From the NCBI RefSeq assembly GCF_020144925.1, contig NZ_NSLC01000011.1:62001-126000 (forward strand): a stretch of DNA of 64,000 bases, written 5' to 3'. Below, one piece after another: positions 1 to 8,141 of this stretch. Origin of the DNA: Afifella sp. IM 167. GTDB lineage: Bacteria; Pseudomonadota; Alphaproteobacteria; Rhizobiales; Afifellaceae. The notes beneath the pieces were generated by a model that saw only the letters and a program-made list of their open reading frames with translations, made no database searches and had not been told where the DNA came from. A program made the position numbers and the translations under genes. Within the stretch, counting starts at the first letter, position 1; each line of letters begins with the position of its first letter.

Positions 1-1020
1 TTCGCCGGGGCGGTGGCGGTGCTCCTGCTCATCGCCTCGATAGCCGTCTTCTACGTGTTCGACCGCGTCGTCGGCATGTCCGCCCTGACGGGCGACATGG
101 CCCCCGCAGGCGCCGGCAAGCAGGGCTTCCTGTCGCGCGCGGGCAGCCGGCTCGGCTACGCGCTGATCGCCGGCCTCGGCTGGGTCTGCGACTATCTCGG
201 AAGCGGCTGGGATCGCATCTTCGGCACGCGCGGGCCCCATGGCGGGCGGCGCTACGGCGTCCCGATCGCGGCAATCCTCGTCGTCCTCTTCCTCGCCCTG
301 CCCTCCTTCGTGCTCGTGCCCGTCTCGTTCTCGGGCAGCTCGTTCTTCCAGTGGCCGCCGGTCGGCTTCTCATTGAAGTGGTACGACGCCTTCTTCTCCT
401 CGCCGATCTGGCGCAGCGCCATGATCCGGTCGGTCTATGTGGGCCTCGCCACGGCGGTCCTGTCCGTCGCGATCGGCATCCCCGCGGCCTTCGCCCTGTC
501 GCGGGGCCGGATGGTCGGCAAGACGGCGCTGATGGCGTTCATCCTCATGCCGCTGGTCATGCCGCACATCATCGTGGCGCTGGCGCTCTTCTACTCCTTC
601 TCGAAGATCGGGCTCGTCGGCACGTCGCTCGGCCTGGTGCTCGGCCACACCATCTTCTCTCTGCCCTACGCGATCGTGACGATCCTCGCGGTCCTCAAGA
701 ACTACGATATCCGCCTCGATCAGGCGGCCTGGACGCTTGGGGCAAGCCGGCTCGTCGCCTTCCGGCGGATCACGCTGCCCCTGATCAGCGCCGGCGTGAT
801 CACCGCCTTCCTCTTCTCCTTCGTCAAGTCGTTCGACGAGCTGACCGTCGCACTGTTCATCAGCGGGGGTGTCGCCACCACGCTGCCCCGGCAGATGTGG
901 GCGGAAGCGCTCCTGAACGTCACCCCGACGCTGGCCGCCGTCTCCACCCTGATCCTCATCCTCGTCACCGTCGTCATCCTGGCAGGCGAGTACATCCGCA
1001 GCCGGCAGCCCTCTTCGTGA
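1..1020 (+). CDS. ABC transporter permease, polyamine/Fe3+ type, probably a fused double permease (5' partial)
   Basis: The reading frame is open from the first base, so the start lies upstream. The first ~30 codons look like the last membrane segment and tail of a PotB-type permease (hydrophobic stretch ending in VFYVFDRVVGMSAL). A ~50-residue linker follows, and then a complete PotC-type permease of about 260 residues with six hydrophobic segments. The coupling-helix motif (EAA-type, LDQAAWTLGASRLVAFRRITLPL) begins about residue 240. The C-terminal half would place one TMD of a polyamine/Fe3+-type importer in the inner membrane. The binding protein gene follows 61 bases downstream, and the ATPase gene is not in the window. 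A single polypeptide carrying both permease halves is my reading. A late internal start for a separate PotC-like gene is the alternative. Confidence 0.85.
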   Translation, partial: FAGAVAVLLLIASIAVFYVFDRVVGMSALTGDMAPAGAGKQGFLSRAGSRLGYALIAGLGWVCDYLGSGWDRIFGTRGPHGGRRYGVPIAAILVVLFLALPSFVLVPVSFSGSSFFQWPPVGFSLKWYDAFFSSPIWRSAMIRSVYVGLATAVLSVAIGIPAAFALSRGRMVGKTALMAFILMPLVMPHIIVALALFYSFSKIGLVGTSLGLVLGHTIFSLPYAIVTILAVLKNYDIRLDQAAWTLGASRLVAFRRITLPLISAGVITAFLFSFVKSFDELTVALFISGGVATTLPRQMWAEALLNVTPTLAAVSTLILILVTVVILAGEYIRSRQPSS

Positions 1021-1081
1021 GCGCGCCCCCACGTCCGTCATCCGAGTGTCCCTTCAACCAAAAACCAAGAGGAAGAAGACG

Positions 1082-2164
1082 ATGACCAAAACGAAGATCA
1101 CACGCCGCGCGGTGCTGCAGGGCATCTCCGTAAGCACGGCCGCCCTTGCCATGCCCGCCGTCTGGCGTCCCGCCCGGGCCGCGCAGAGCCTCGTCATCTC
1201 CGATCCCGGCGGCGTCTACACCCGCGCCTGGACCGCCGCCTACTACGAGCCCTTCGCCAAGGAGACCGGCATCGACATCGTCCCGGTCGTCCGGCGCTCC
1301 AACCCCTCCGCCGAGTTCAAGGCGCAGGTGGAGACCGGCAACTATAACTGGGATGTCAGCGGCGGCGTGAACTCCGACGTGGCGGACCTCGTCGCCTCCC
1401 AGGGCCTTACCGAACCGCTCGACCTCAGCGGCGAGGCGATGGGACAGATCCCCGACGACATGAAGTCCGAGCATTATCTCGCGGACAGCATCGTCACGTT
1501 CGTCCTCGCCTATCGGACGGACGCCTTCCCGAACGGGCTCACATCCTTTGCCGACATCTGGGACCTTGAGGCCTATCCGGGACGCAGGGCGCTGCGGCGT
1601 CTCGCCCGCGACACGGTCGAGATCGCACTGCGTGCCGACGGCGTGCCGGGCGGCGATGAGATCTACCAGGTGCTGTCCACGGAAGACGGCTGGAAGCGCG
1701 CCTTCGCCAAGCTCGACGAGATCAAGCCGCACGTGCAGGTGTGGTGGGATTCCTCACCGCAGAGCGCCCAGCTTCTGCAGAACGGCGAGGTGGACATCTG
1801 TCCTGCCTTCAATGCCCGGGCGCAGTCCGCCGCCGATGCCGGCGCGCCGGTCGACATCAACTGGAACCAAGGATTCTACAGCGCAACGGGCTGGTGCATC
1901 CCCAAAGGCACGCCCAAGGCCGACCTCGCCCGCGAGTTCGTGAAGTTCTGCGCCAATCCCGAGCGCCAGGCGGCGGTTACAGAGATGCTGCCGAACGGCC
2001 CGAGCAATCCGAAGGCCTACGACTTCATCCCGGAAAAGACCGCGAAGATGCTGCCGACCTATCCGGCGAACTTCAAACAGACCAAGCCGGTGAACGGCGC
2101 GTTCTGGAGCGATCACAAGGCCGAGGCGGATCGACGCTTTACCGAGTGGCTCCTCCAAGGCTGA
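1082..2164 (+). CDS. ABC transporter extracellular solute-binding protein, PotD-like, Tat-exported
   Basis: This is a 360-residue periplasmic binding protein. The N-terminus has a twin-arginine signal (R8-R9 in TRRAVLQG), a hydrophobic stretch and an ARA-AQ cleavage site, which implies export of a folded protein. The mature part has the look of the PotD/spermidine-putrescine group (solute-binding family 1/8), including LTSFADIWDLEAYPGRRA. ATG 1082 is chosen because a purine-rich GAGGAAGAAG lies just upstream. An in-frame ATG at 1046 would place untypical residues before the Tat motif. It works with the preceding permease. The next gene, an enolase-superfamily enzyme, starts 6 bases after the stop, so import and catabolism appear co-transcribed. 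The ligand is unknown. An amino acid derivative or polyamine conjugate would fit the two enzymes downstream. Confidence 0.88.
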   Translation: MTKTKITRRAVLQGISVSTAALAMPAVWRPARAAQSLVISDPGGVYTRAWTAAYYEPFAKETGIDIVPVVRRSNPSAEFKAQVETGNYNWDVSGGVNSDVADLVASQGLTEPLDLSGEAMGQIPDDMKSEHYLADSIVTFVLAYRTDAFPNGLTSFADIWDLEAYPGRRALRRLARDTVEIALRADGVPGGDEIYQVLSTEDGWKRAFAKLDEIKPHVQVWWDSSPQSAQLLQNGEVDICPAFNARAQSAADAGAPVDINWNQGFYSATGWCIPKGTPKADLAREFVKFCANPERQAAVTEMLPNGPSNPKAYDFIPEKTAKMLPTYPANFKQTKPVNGAFWSDHKAEADRRFTEWLLQG

Positions 2165-2170
2165 TCAGAA

Positions 2171-3289
2171 ATGAAGATCGAGAACCTGGAACTCCGGGAA
2201 ATACGCACACGGCTTCCCTCCGCCTTCAGCGGGGGGACCTACCGGCTGAATGAAAGGGCGGCACTTCTGTGCCGCATCACCGCCACCGGCGGCGTGACGG
2301 GCATCGCCTGCGTCGGCAACGAGACGGTCTACGGCCCGGGGCTGAAGGCCCTGGTGCGGGAGGCTTTCCGAGAGTTCCTCGTCGGCAGCGATCCCACCGG
2401 CATCGAGACGCACTGGCAGCGGATGCTGGGCTTCGACAAGGCCTATATCGACCGCCCGGCCCTGATGGGCGCCATCGCGGCGGTCGACGCGGCCCTGTGG
2501 GATCTCAAGGGACACATCACCGGCCTGCCGGTCTGGAAGCTTCTGGGCGGCAACCAGCCAAGAGTGCCGGTGATCGGCATCGGCGGCTATTACGAGACCA
2601 GCGCCGAGGAAAGCGGCATCCGCGAAGAGATCCGGCGGTATCGCCAAGCGGGGCTTGGGGGCATCAAGTTCAAGGTGGGCGCCCGCTCGATCGAGGAGGA
2701 TGTGGAGCGCCTGCGCATCGCCCGCGACGAGGCCGGCCCGGGCTTCATCATCGTGGCCGATTCCAACATGGCGTGGACGGTGCCGGACGCCATCCGCTTC
2801 GCCGAGGCGATCCTGCGCTACGATCCGGAATGGCTCGAAGAGCCCGTGCGCCCGCGCGAACTCGCGCGCGGCCTGCGGGAAGTCCGCTGGAAGACCGGAA
2901 TCCGCACCGCGGCGGGGCAGTCCGAGCCTTCCGTGTTCGACGCCTACCAGCTGATCGCGTCGGAAGCGGCCGACGTCGTCAACGTCACCTACAACCGGGG
3001 CGGCGGCATCAGCGGCTGGATGAAGCTCGCCTCCGCGGCAAGCTTCTCCGGCGTTCGCATGGGACAGGTGGGCGAGCCGCATATCAGCATGCACCTGATG
3101 GCGGCCATCTCGAACCACACCTGCGTGGAATGCTATCCGGACCCGGCTCGCGACCCTTTCTGGGCGAACCTCTACACCGACCGGCCGGAGCCGGCCGATG
3201 GCTGCATCACAGCGCCGGACAGGCCAGGTTTCGGTCTCACCTTCGACGAAGACGCCATCGAGCGATACGCGGTCGAGCCATGGGCCTGA
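2171..3289 (+). CDS. Enolase-superfamily enzyme (mandelate racemase/muconate lactonizing family)
   Basis: At 372 residues this is full length for the family: an N-terminal capping domain to about residue 125, then a barrel. Visible catalytic features are the KxK pair at the end of barrel strand 2 (K166, K168), metal ligands D197 (VADSN), E223 or E224 (WLEEP) and E252 (GQSE), D268 on strand 6 and H304 in GEPH on strand 7. KxK plus a His-Asp dyad is the mandelate-racemase-subgroup arrangement, so abstraction of a proton alpha to a carboxylate, giving racemisation or acid-sugar dehydration, is expected. It lies between a polyamine-type binding protein and an argininosuccinate-lyase-like protein, and the latter's most upstream start overlaps this gene by 10 bases. 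The substrate cannot be named. The company of an ASL-like lyase argues for an N-substituted amino acid rather than an aldonate. Confidence 0.87.
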   Translation: MKIENLELREIRTRLPSAFSGGTYRLNERAALLCRITATGGVTGIACVGNETVYGPGLKALVREAFREFLVGSDPTGIETHWQRMLGFDKAYIDRPALMGAIAAVDAALWDLKGHITGLPVWKLLGGNQPRVPVIGIGGYYETSAEESGIREEIRRYRQAGLGGIKFKVGARSIEEDVERLRIARDEAGPGFIIVADSNMAWTVPDAIRFAEAILRYDPEWLEEPVRPRELARGLREVRWKTGIRTAAGQSEPSVFDAYQLIASEAADVVNVTYNRGGGISGWMKLASAASFSGVRMGQVGEPHISMHLMAAISNHTCVECYPDPARDPFWANLYTDRPEPADGCITAPDRPGFGLTFDEDAIERYAVEPWA

Positions 3290-4839
3290 CGCTGAACGAC
3301 CGGGCAGCCGGGAAAGGCAACGGCGGCCCGCAAGACGATCGACCCATGTCCGAAACGGGTAGCGCCGGCCGGCTCGAACAACCGGCCGCGGATAGCCTGG
3401 TCGCGTTCTTCGAGGCACCCCACCTTGAACGGGAAAAAGCCCAGTTTCCCTACTTCCTGAAGGTCGATCTCGCACATGCGGTGATGCTCAGCGAGGAGGG
3501 TATTCTCTCGCCATCCCAGGCGGCACTCCTGCTCAGGGCGCTGACGCGGATCGAGCGGCTGGGCGTCGACGGCCTCGACCTCGATCCACTGGGTGGCAGC
3601 ATGCTCTTCCAGATCGAGCAGCTCCTTTCCGCAGAGGTCGGCGAGGATATCGGCGGCCGTCTTCACATCGGCAGGAGCAGGCTCGACCAGGGGCCAACCG
3701 TCCGCCGACTCTACAAACGCAACATGCTTCTCGGCATCCTTGCCGCGATCAACGAGCTTCGGGCGACGCTGATCGAGCGGGCGAGCCTTCACACAGAGAC
3801 GGTGATGCCGGGCTACACCTGCCTGCAGCACGCCCATCCCGGCGTGTTTGGCCACTACCTTGCGAGCTTCGCCGCCAAACTGGCCGACGACTTCTCCCGG
3901 CTCACGGCCGCCTATGAGCGCCTCAACCTCAGTCCTCTGGGCGCGGCCGGGCTTTCCGGCACGTCCTGGCCGATCAACCGCACCCGGACAAGCGAACTGC
4001 TCGGCTTCGACGGCCTGGTCAAAAACTCCAAGCTGGCGCGGGAGGCCTACTACGCGGCCGAGGTGGCGGGCGGTCTGGCGATGCTGATGTCGACGCTGAA
4101 CGACCTGGCAACGGACCTGCATCTGTGGTCGAGCTACGAGTTCGGGTTCATCGAGCTCGCCGACGAATTCTGCGGGACGAGCAGCATCTTTCCGCAGAAG
4201 AAGAACCCCACAGCGCTCGAAGCGATCAAGTTCGCGGCCGGCGAAGCGATCTCCTGGCCCTCCGTCATCCTGACGACCTTCCGCGCCGAGGGCACCGGCG
4301 ATGTCGTCATGCGGGAGGCGCCGATCCTCGACCGAGCATGCTCTCTCAGCCTCGGAGGGCTGAAGCTGATGGCACCCATCATCGAAACGGCGTCCGTCGA
4401 CGAGGCGCGGATGCGTACGCTCGCATCGGCGAACTGGTCGACCGCCACGAGCCTGGCCGACGATCTCGTGCGTCATCGTGGATTCTCCTTCCGGCGCGCC
4501 CACCTGATCGTGGCGCGCTTCGTCCGGATGGCCATGCAGAGAGAAGTCACCACCGAGACGGCGACCGGCGCCCTGCTGGACGAGGCGGCCTCCAGCCTCG
4601 GCCTGCAACCGCCGGGTTTCGACGATCAGAGAGTCCGGCAGGCATTTGACGCGCCAGCCTTCGCGCGCTCGCGCATTTCCCCCGGCTCCATCAATCCGGG
4701 CGAGGTGGCAAGCCTTATCGACGATGCCCGAAGCGACCTGTCTGCGTCACAGTCCTGGCACGGAGAGAGGCTCGAACGCCTCGGCAGGGCGGACGAGATG
4801 CTCAAGCTTGCAATCGGCGAGATCGTTTCCGCCGGCTGA
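3280..4839 (+). CDS. Argininosuccinate lyase-like protein (fumarase/aspartase superfamily) with altered active-site motifs
   Basis: This is 519 residues from ATG 3280, or 497 from ATG 3346. The shorter form matches argininosuccinate lyase length better, and residue numbers here use it. The superfamily signature is present as SSIFPQKKNP (residues 279-288), which carries the loop serine used as the catalytic acid or base. Two other usually invariant blocks deviate. The GRSRNDQ motif reads GRSRLDQ (109-115), and the THLQxAQP motif reads TCLQHAHP (158-165), replacing the conserved His with Cys. The fold is therefore ASL-like, but the reaction is probably another beta-elimination giving fumarate or a related enoate. 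It is translationally coupled to the enolase-superfamily gene and is the last gene before a terminator-like hairpin at 4881. It is unlikely to be the housekeeping argH. Confidence 0.82.
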   Translation: MGLTLNDRAAGKGNGGPQDDRPMSETGSAGRLEQPAADSLVAFFEAPHLEREKAQFPYFLKVDLAHAVMLSEEGILSPSQAALLLRALTRIERLGVDGLDLDPLGGSMLFQIEQLLSAEVGEDIGGRLHIGRSRLDQGPTVRRLYKRNMLLGILAAINELRATLIERASLHTETVMPGYTCLQHAHPGVFGHYLASFAAKLADDFSRLTAAYERLNLSPLGAAGLSGTSWPINRTRTSELLGFDGLVKNSKLAREAYYAAEVAGGLAMLMSTLNDLATDLHLWSSYEFGFIELADEFCGTSSIFPQKKNPTALEAIKFAAGEAISWPSVILTTFRAEGTGDVVMREAPILDRACSLSLGGLKLMAPIIETASVDEARMRTLASANWSTATSLADDLVRHRGFSFRRAHLIVARFVRMAMQREVTTETATGALLDEAASSLGLQPPGFDDQRVRQAFDAPAFARSRISPGSINPGEVASLIDDARSDLSASQSWHGERLERLGRADEMLKLAIGEIVSAG

Positions 4840-4880
4840 TCGCAGCGGCAGCGTTCGCTTTCATTACGAGATCGACACGA

Positions 4881-4909
4881 ACCCGCGCCACCCCACGGCT
4901 GGCGCGGGT
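4881..4909 (+). terminator. Terminator-like hairpin after the ASL-like gene
   Basis: There is a perfect 10-bp stem, ACCCGCGCCA paired with TGGCGCGGGT, with a 9-base loop. It is followed by a pyrimidine-rich stretch (ctgttccttcc) 41 bases after the stop codon. There is no long uninterrupted T-run, so intrinsic termination is likely but not certain. Confidence 0.6.
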
Positions 4910-5236
4910 CTGTTCCTTCCTCAGGGGCCCGCCCCGACAGGGCCGCATTCGCCCTGCGAACAAGCACAAGACTCGCGGCTGCGATCGTCATCTCCACCGC
5001 ATCGTCGCGATGGTCCGGCCCCCGCCGCTGGAAGCCGTCTCGCTCCACGCCGCGCACCGGCAAATCTCAAGAAGCAGATTTCTCCCGGCCAATGGAAGCG
5101 GGCTCCAGACGAGCCTCCGCCTGCGGTCGATGCTGGAACTTGACAGCCGCACCCAGCGAGAAAGCCCGCGGCTCGGCATTCGAACCTGCGGTCCCCAGGA
5201 GGGCGCACCGTCCCAAAGTGCCGCCAGCTAGCAAGC

Positions 5237-5302
5237 AGGTTGACGATCATCCTATCAACCTATTATACCACCCGAAAAGAACTCGTAAGCCCCCAGGGAG
5301 GA
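5237..5302 (+). promoter_or_regulatory. Promoter, inverted-repeat operator and ribosome site of the sugar ABC/acid-sugar operon
   Basis: A -35-like TTGACG (5240-5245) is followed by TATTAT (5261-5266), with a short spacer of 15 bases. A perfect inverted repeat, AGGTTGA-N11-TCAACCT, spans 5237-5261. It covers the -35 box and the whole spacer, which is a typical repressor position. AGGGAGGA (5295-5302) lies seven bases before ATG 5310 and is a strong ribosome site. The best candidate regulator is the GntR protein encoded within the operon at 10241-10984. Confidence 0.5.
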
Positions 5303-5309
5303 TGTTTAA

Positions 5310-6521
5310 ATGAGGCATATTGAAGCCCCCAATTCCTATGGCCTTTCGGCCCGGCGAGCACTGCGGTGCGCGTCGCTCGCCGCGATCGGCCTGACGCTCC
5401 TGACGAGCGCAGGCGCCGCGGAAACGCGGGCCAAGCCCTTCGAGGCATGGCCGGAGCCGCAGGTGCGGGCGAACATGTCGGTCGACGAGGCCAAGAAGAT
5501 CGTCGAGGAGCGCTCGCGCGAGCAGACCGAATGGTTCGGACCGACGAGCGGCCCGAAGGCCACCGACGAGCCGGTCAAGGTCATCTACGTCTCCGCCGAC
5601 CAGTCCTACGTGTCCTTCGTCAACTGGGGCCGCGGCGTCCAGGATGCCGGCGAGCTTCTCGGCTGGGACGTTGAAGTGCTGAACGGCAAGGGCACGGTCA
5701 CCGGCGTCCTGCAGGCCATGCAGCAGGCCGTCGCCAGCAATCCGACCGCCATCATCACCTCCGCCGATGCGGGCGCCCTGCAGGATCCGATCGGCCAGGC
5801 CGTCGACAAGGGCATCCCGGTGATCGGCATTCATGCCGCCGCCTTCCCGGGCCCGAACCCGGAGGCGAACCTCTTCACCAACATCACCTCCAATCCGGCC
5901 GAGATCGGCGAGACCCAGGCGGCCTATGTGCTGGCGAAGTCGGACGGCCAGGCGAAGGTCCTGCACTTCCTCGACAACAGCTTTGCTATTGCCCGTTTCA
6001 AGGCCAAGGCCGCGACCGATCCGATCAAGAACTGTGAGGGCTGCACCTTCGTCGACATGGTCAACATCCCGATCGCCGACCAGACGCGCCGCATTCCCTC
6101 CGTCATCTCCGGCATCCTTGCCAACCAGGGCAACGAATGGTGGGGGACGACCTGCTGCGACAACTTCTATCCCTATGTCGCCTCGGCCCTGCGCGCCTCG
6201 GGCGTGGCTCCAGACAAGGTCAAGCTCGTGGGCTCCGACGGCCCTCCCTCGGCCTATGACATGATCCGCAAGGGCGAGTACGAGGTCGCCACCGTTCCGG
6301 AACCGAGCACGCTCTTCGGCTTCCAGGCGATCGACGCCGTGGTGCGCGCCATGGCCGGCGAGGAGCCCTCCAAGTTCGTCCAGCCCACCTATCTGGTGAC
6401 CAAGGAGAACGCGGACGCGGAAGGCGGCGACAAGAACGAGTTCATCCCGAGCAACAATTTCGCCTGCCACTACGAGAACATCTGGCGCGGCACCGACAAG
6501 GACTGTTCCTCCGGCAGCTAG
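5310..6521 (+). CDS. Sugar-type ABC transporter substrate-binding protein
   Basis: This 403-residue secreted binding protein is of the LacI-like periplasmic-binding (ribose/autoinducer-2-like) type. A signal peptide covers about residues 1-38 (hydrophobic core CASLAAIGLTLLTSAGA, then AETRA). The mature part shows the cluster-B pattern: VIYVSADQSYVSFVNWGRGVQ near the first strand, then ITSADAG and GIPVIGIHAA. Cysteines in CEGCTF and TCCDNF could form disulfides. It is the first gene of an operon whose next members are a double ATPase and a permease of the RbsA/RbsC type. A strong hairpin right after the stop (6533-6560) probably gives more binding protein than membrane components. The ligand is inferred to be a sugar, lactone or sugar acid from the catabolic genes downstream. 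Confidence 0.88.
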   Translation: MRHIEAPNSYGLSARRALRCASLAAIGLTLLTSAGAAETRAKPFEAWPEPQVRANMSVDEAKKIVEERSREQTEWFGPTSGPKATDEPVKVIYVSADQSYVSFVNWGRGVQDAGELLGWDVEVLNGKGTVTGVLQAMQQAVASNPTAIITSADAGALQDPIGQAVDKGIPVIGIHAAAFPGPNPEANLFTNITSNPAEIGETQAAYVLAKSDGQAKVLHFLDNSFAIARFKAKAATDPIKNCEGCTFVDMVNIPIADQTRRIPSVISGILANQGNEWWGTTCCDNFYPYVASALRASGVAPDKVKLVGSDGPPSAYDMIRKGEYEVATVPEPSTLFGFQAIDAVVRAMAGEEPSKFVQPTYLVTKENADAEGGDKNEFIPSNNFACHYENIWRGTDKDCSSGS

Positions 6522-6532
6522 ACCGGCTGCTT

Positions 6533-6560
6533 GGGCCGGGCTCCCCCGGGAGCCCGGCCC
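6533..6560 (+). other. Intercistronic hairpin between binding protein and ATPase genes
   Basis: A near-perfect GC-rich inverted repeat (GGGCCGGGCTCC with GGAGCCCGGCCC, 4-base loop) begins 12 bases after the stop codon of the binding protein. No T-run follows, so it is better read as an mRNA-stabilising or attenuating element than as a full terminator. Confidence 0.6.
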
Positions 6561-6620
6561 ACCTTGTCCTTGCGCCAATGTTCAAGCGTCGCCTGATTCA
6601 AGCGGCAAAGTGAGCGGATT

Positions 6621-8141
6621 GTGGACCACGTTCTCTCCATCAAAGGGCTGAACAAGCGCTTCTACGGCGCGCTCGCCCTCGACAATGCCGACTTCGCTCT
6701 GCGCCCCGGGGAGATTCACGCCCTCATCGGCGAGAACGGCGCCGGAAAGTCGACGCTGATCAAGATCCTTGCCGGCGTCTACACCATGGATGCCGGGCAG
6801 ATCCGGGTGGAAGGCAAGCTCGTCGACCCGATCAAGGAAGACCTGCCGATCGGCTTCGTGCATCAGGATCTCGCCTTTGCCGACGACCTCAGCGTCGGCG
6901 AGAACATCGCGCTGGGCGCGGGCTATCCCCTGCGCGGCGGCCTCATCGACTGGCGCGCCGTCAACGACCAGGCGCGCCGGATCTACGACGTCATGGACGA
7001 GGAACCCCTCGATCCGAACCGGCTGGTGGCAACGCTCAGCACCTCGGAGCGCGCCATTCTCGGCATCGTGCGCACGCTCGCCAATGCCCCGAAGGTATTG
7101 GTGCTCGACGAGCCGACGGCCGCCCTTCCGGAAAACGACAGCAACCGCCTCTTCGCCGCCATGCGCCAGCTGAAGGCGGCCGGCACCAGCATCATCTACG
7201 TCTCGCACCGCCTCAACGAGCTCTTCGGCCTCGTCGACCGGGTCACGGTCTTCCGCGACGGACGGCGGGTGCATGTCACGCCGATCGAGGAAACCAATCC
7301 CGACAGGCTGGTGGAGCAGATGCTCGGCCGTGCCGTCGACCTTTCGCACAGCAACGCCCGCCCCGAGGCCGCAAAGCCGCCGATCCTATCCGTCGAGGAT
7401 CTCGTCGTGCAGCGCCGGGGGCCCGTCAGCTTCACCGTCAGCCCCGGCGAGGTCGTCGGCCTCGTTGGGCTTCGCGGCGGCGGCCAGGAAGCCATCGGCC
7501 GCGCCATCTTCGGCGCCATCGAGCCCGACAGCGGCCGCATCCGGCTGGACGGCACCGAGCTGAAACCCGGACGCTCCATCGGCGACAGCATCAAGGCGGG
7601 CGTCGTCCTGCTGGCGGGCGACCGCACCGGCGAGAGCGCCTTCGCCGGGATGAGCCTGATCGAGAACCTCTTCGTCAATCCGCTGCTGGAAAAGCGCGCG
7701 CCATGGAAGCCGGTCTCGCCGGCAAGCGAGCGCAAGGCCGTGGAGAAGATCCTGGAGGACTTCGACGTGCGTCCGCGCAATCCCGACTCGCTGATCGACT
7801 GGCTGAGCGGCGGCAACCAGCAGAAGGTGTGCATCGCGCGCTGGCTCAAGGCCGACGCCAAGGTCGCCATCCTGGAAGAGCCGACCGCCGGGGTCGATGT
7901 CGGCGCCAAGCTCGCCATCTACGACCTGCTGCGCGAGGCGGCGAAGGAGGGGCTCGCCCTCATCGTCATCTCCACGGATCTGGAAGAGGTCGCGGCCATC
8001 TGCGACCGCGCCCTCATCGTCAACCGCGGACGCATCTCGTCGAGCCTCGCCGGCGAGGATCTCACCGTACACGCACTCATCGCGCATTCCTCCGCGGGCG
8101 CCGCGCCCGCCGGGACCGCGATGGCGGAGCAGCACCCATGA
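6621..8141 (+). CDS. Sugar ABC transporter ATP-binding protein (RbsA/MglA type, two nucleotide-binding domains)
   Basis: At 506 residues it has two ABC domains in tandem, the usual RbsA length. Domain 1 has an intact Walker A (GENGAGKST, residues 37-45) and Walker B (VLVLDEPTAAL), but its signature is LSTSE instead of LSGGQ. Domain 2 has the family's typical degenerate Walker A (GLRGGGQEAIGR) with an intact signature LSGGNQQK and Walker B (VAILEEPTAG). This asymmetry is normal for the class and gives one good composite ATP site. The start is GTG at 6621. The stop overlaps the permease start by four bases (ATGA). It energises the importer formed with the binding protein at 5310 and the permease at 8138. 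Confidence 0.93.
   Translation: MDHVLSIKGLNKRFYGALALDNADFALRPGEIHALIGENGAGKSTLIKILAGVYTMDAGQIRVEGKLVDPIKEDLPIGFVHQDLAFADDLSVGENIALGAGYPLRGGLIDWRAVNDQARRIYDVMDEEPLDPNRLVATLSTSERAILGIVRTLANAPKVLVLDEPTAALPENDSNRLFAAMRQLKAAGTSIIYVSHRLNELFGLVDRVTVFRDGRRVHVTPIEETNPDRLVEQMLGRAVDLSHSNARPEAAKPPILSVEDLVVQRRGPVSFTVSPGEVVGLVGLRGGGQEAIGRAIFGAIEPDSGRIRLDGTELKPGRSIGDSIKAGVVLLAGDRTGESAFAGMSLIENLFVNPLLEKRAPWKPVSPASERKAVEKILEDFDVRPRNPDSLIDWLSGGNQQKVCIARWLKADAKVAILEEPTAGVDVGAKLAIYDLLREAAKEGLALIVISTDLEEVAAICDRALIVNRGRISSSLAGEDLTVHALIAHSSAGAAPAGTAMAEQHP

Larger units (their letters stand above)
4840..5309. other. Intergenic region, 470 bases
   Basis: I see no convincing gene here. An open frame on the minus strand (4921-5250) is Arg/Gly/Cys-rich with no recognisable domain or ribosome site, and I treat it as spurious. 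The region contains a terminator-like hairpin near the left end (4881-4909), about 300 bases of unremarkable GC-rich sequence, and the promoter, operator and ribosome site of the next operon at the right end (5237-5302). Confidence 0.6.

Noticed and set aside
4921-5250. Possible 109-residue minus-strand gene in the 470-base gap
   Set aside because: It has no ribosome site, no homology that I can recognise, Arg/Gly/Cys-rich composition, and a start inside the promoter region of the sugar ABC operon.
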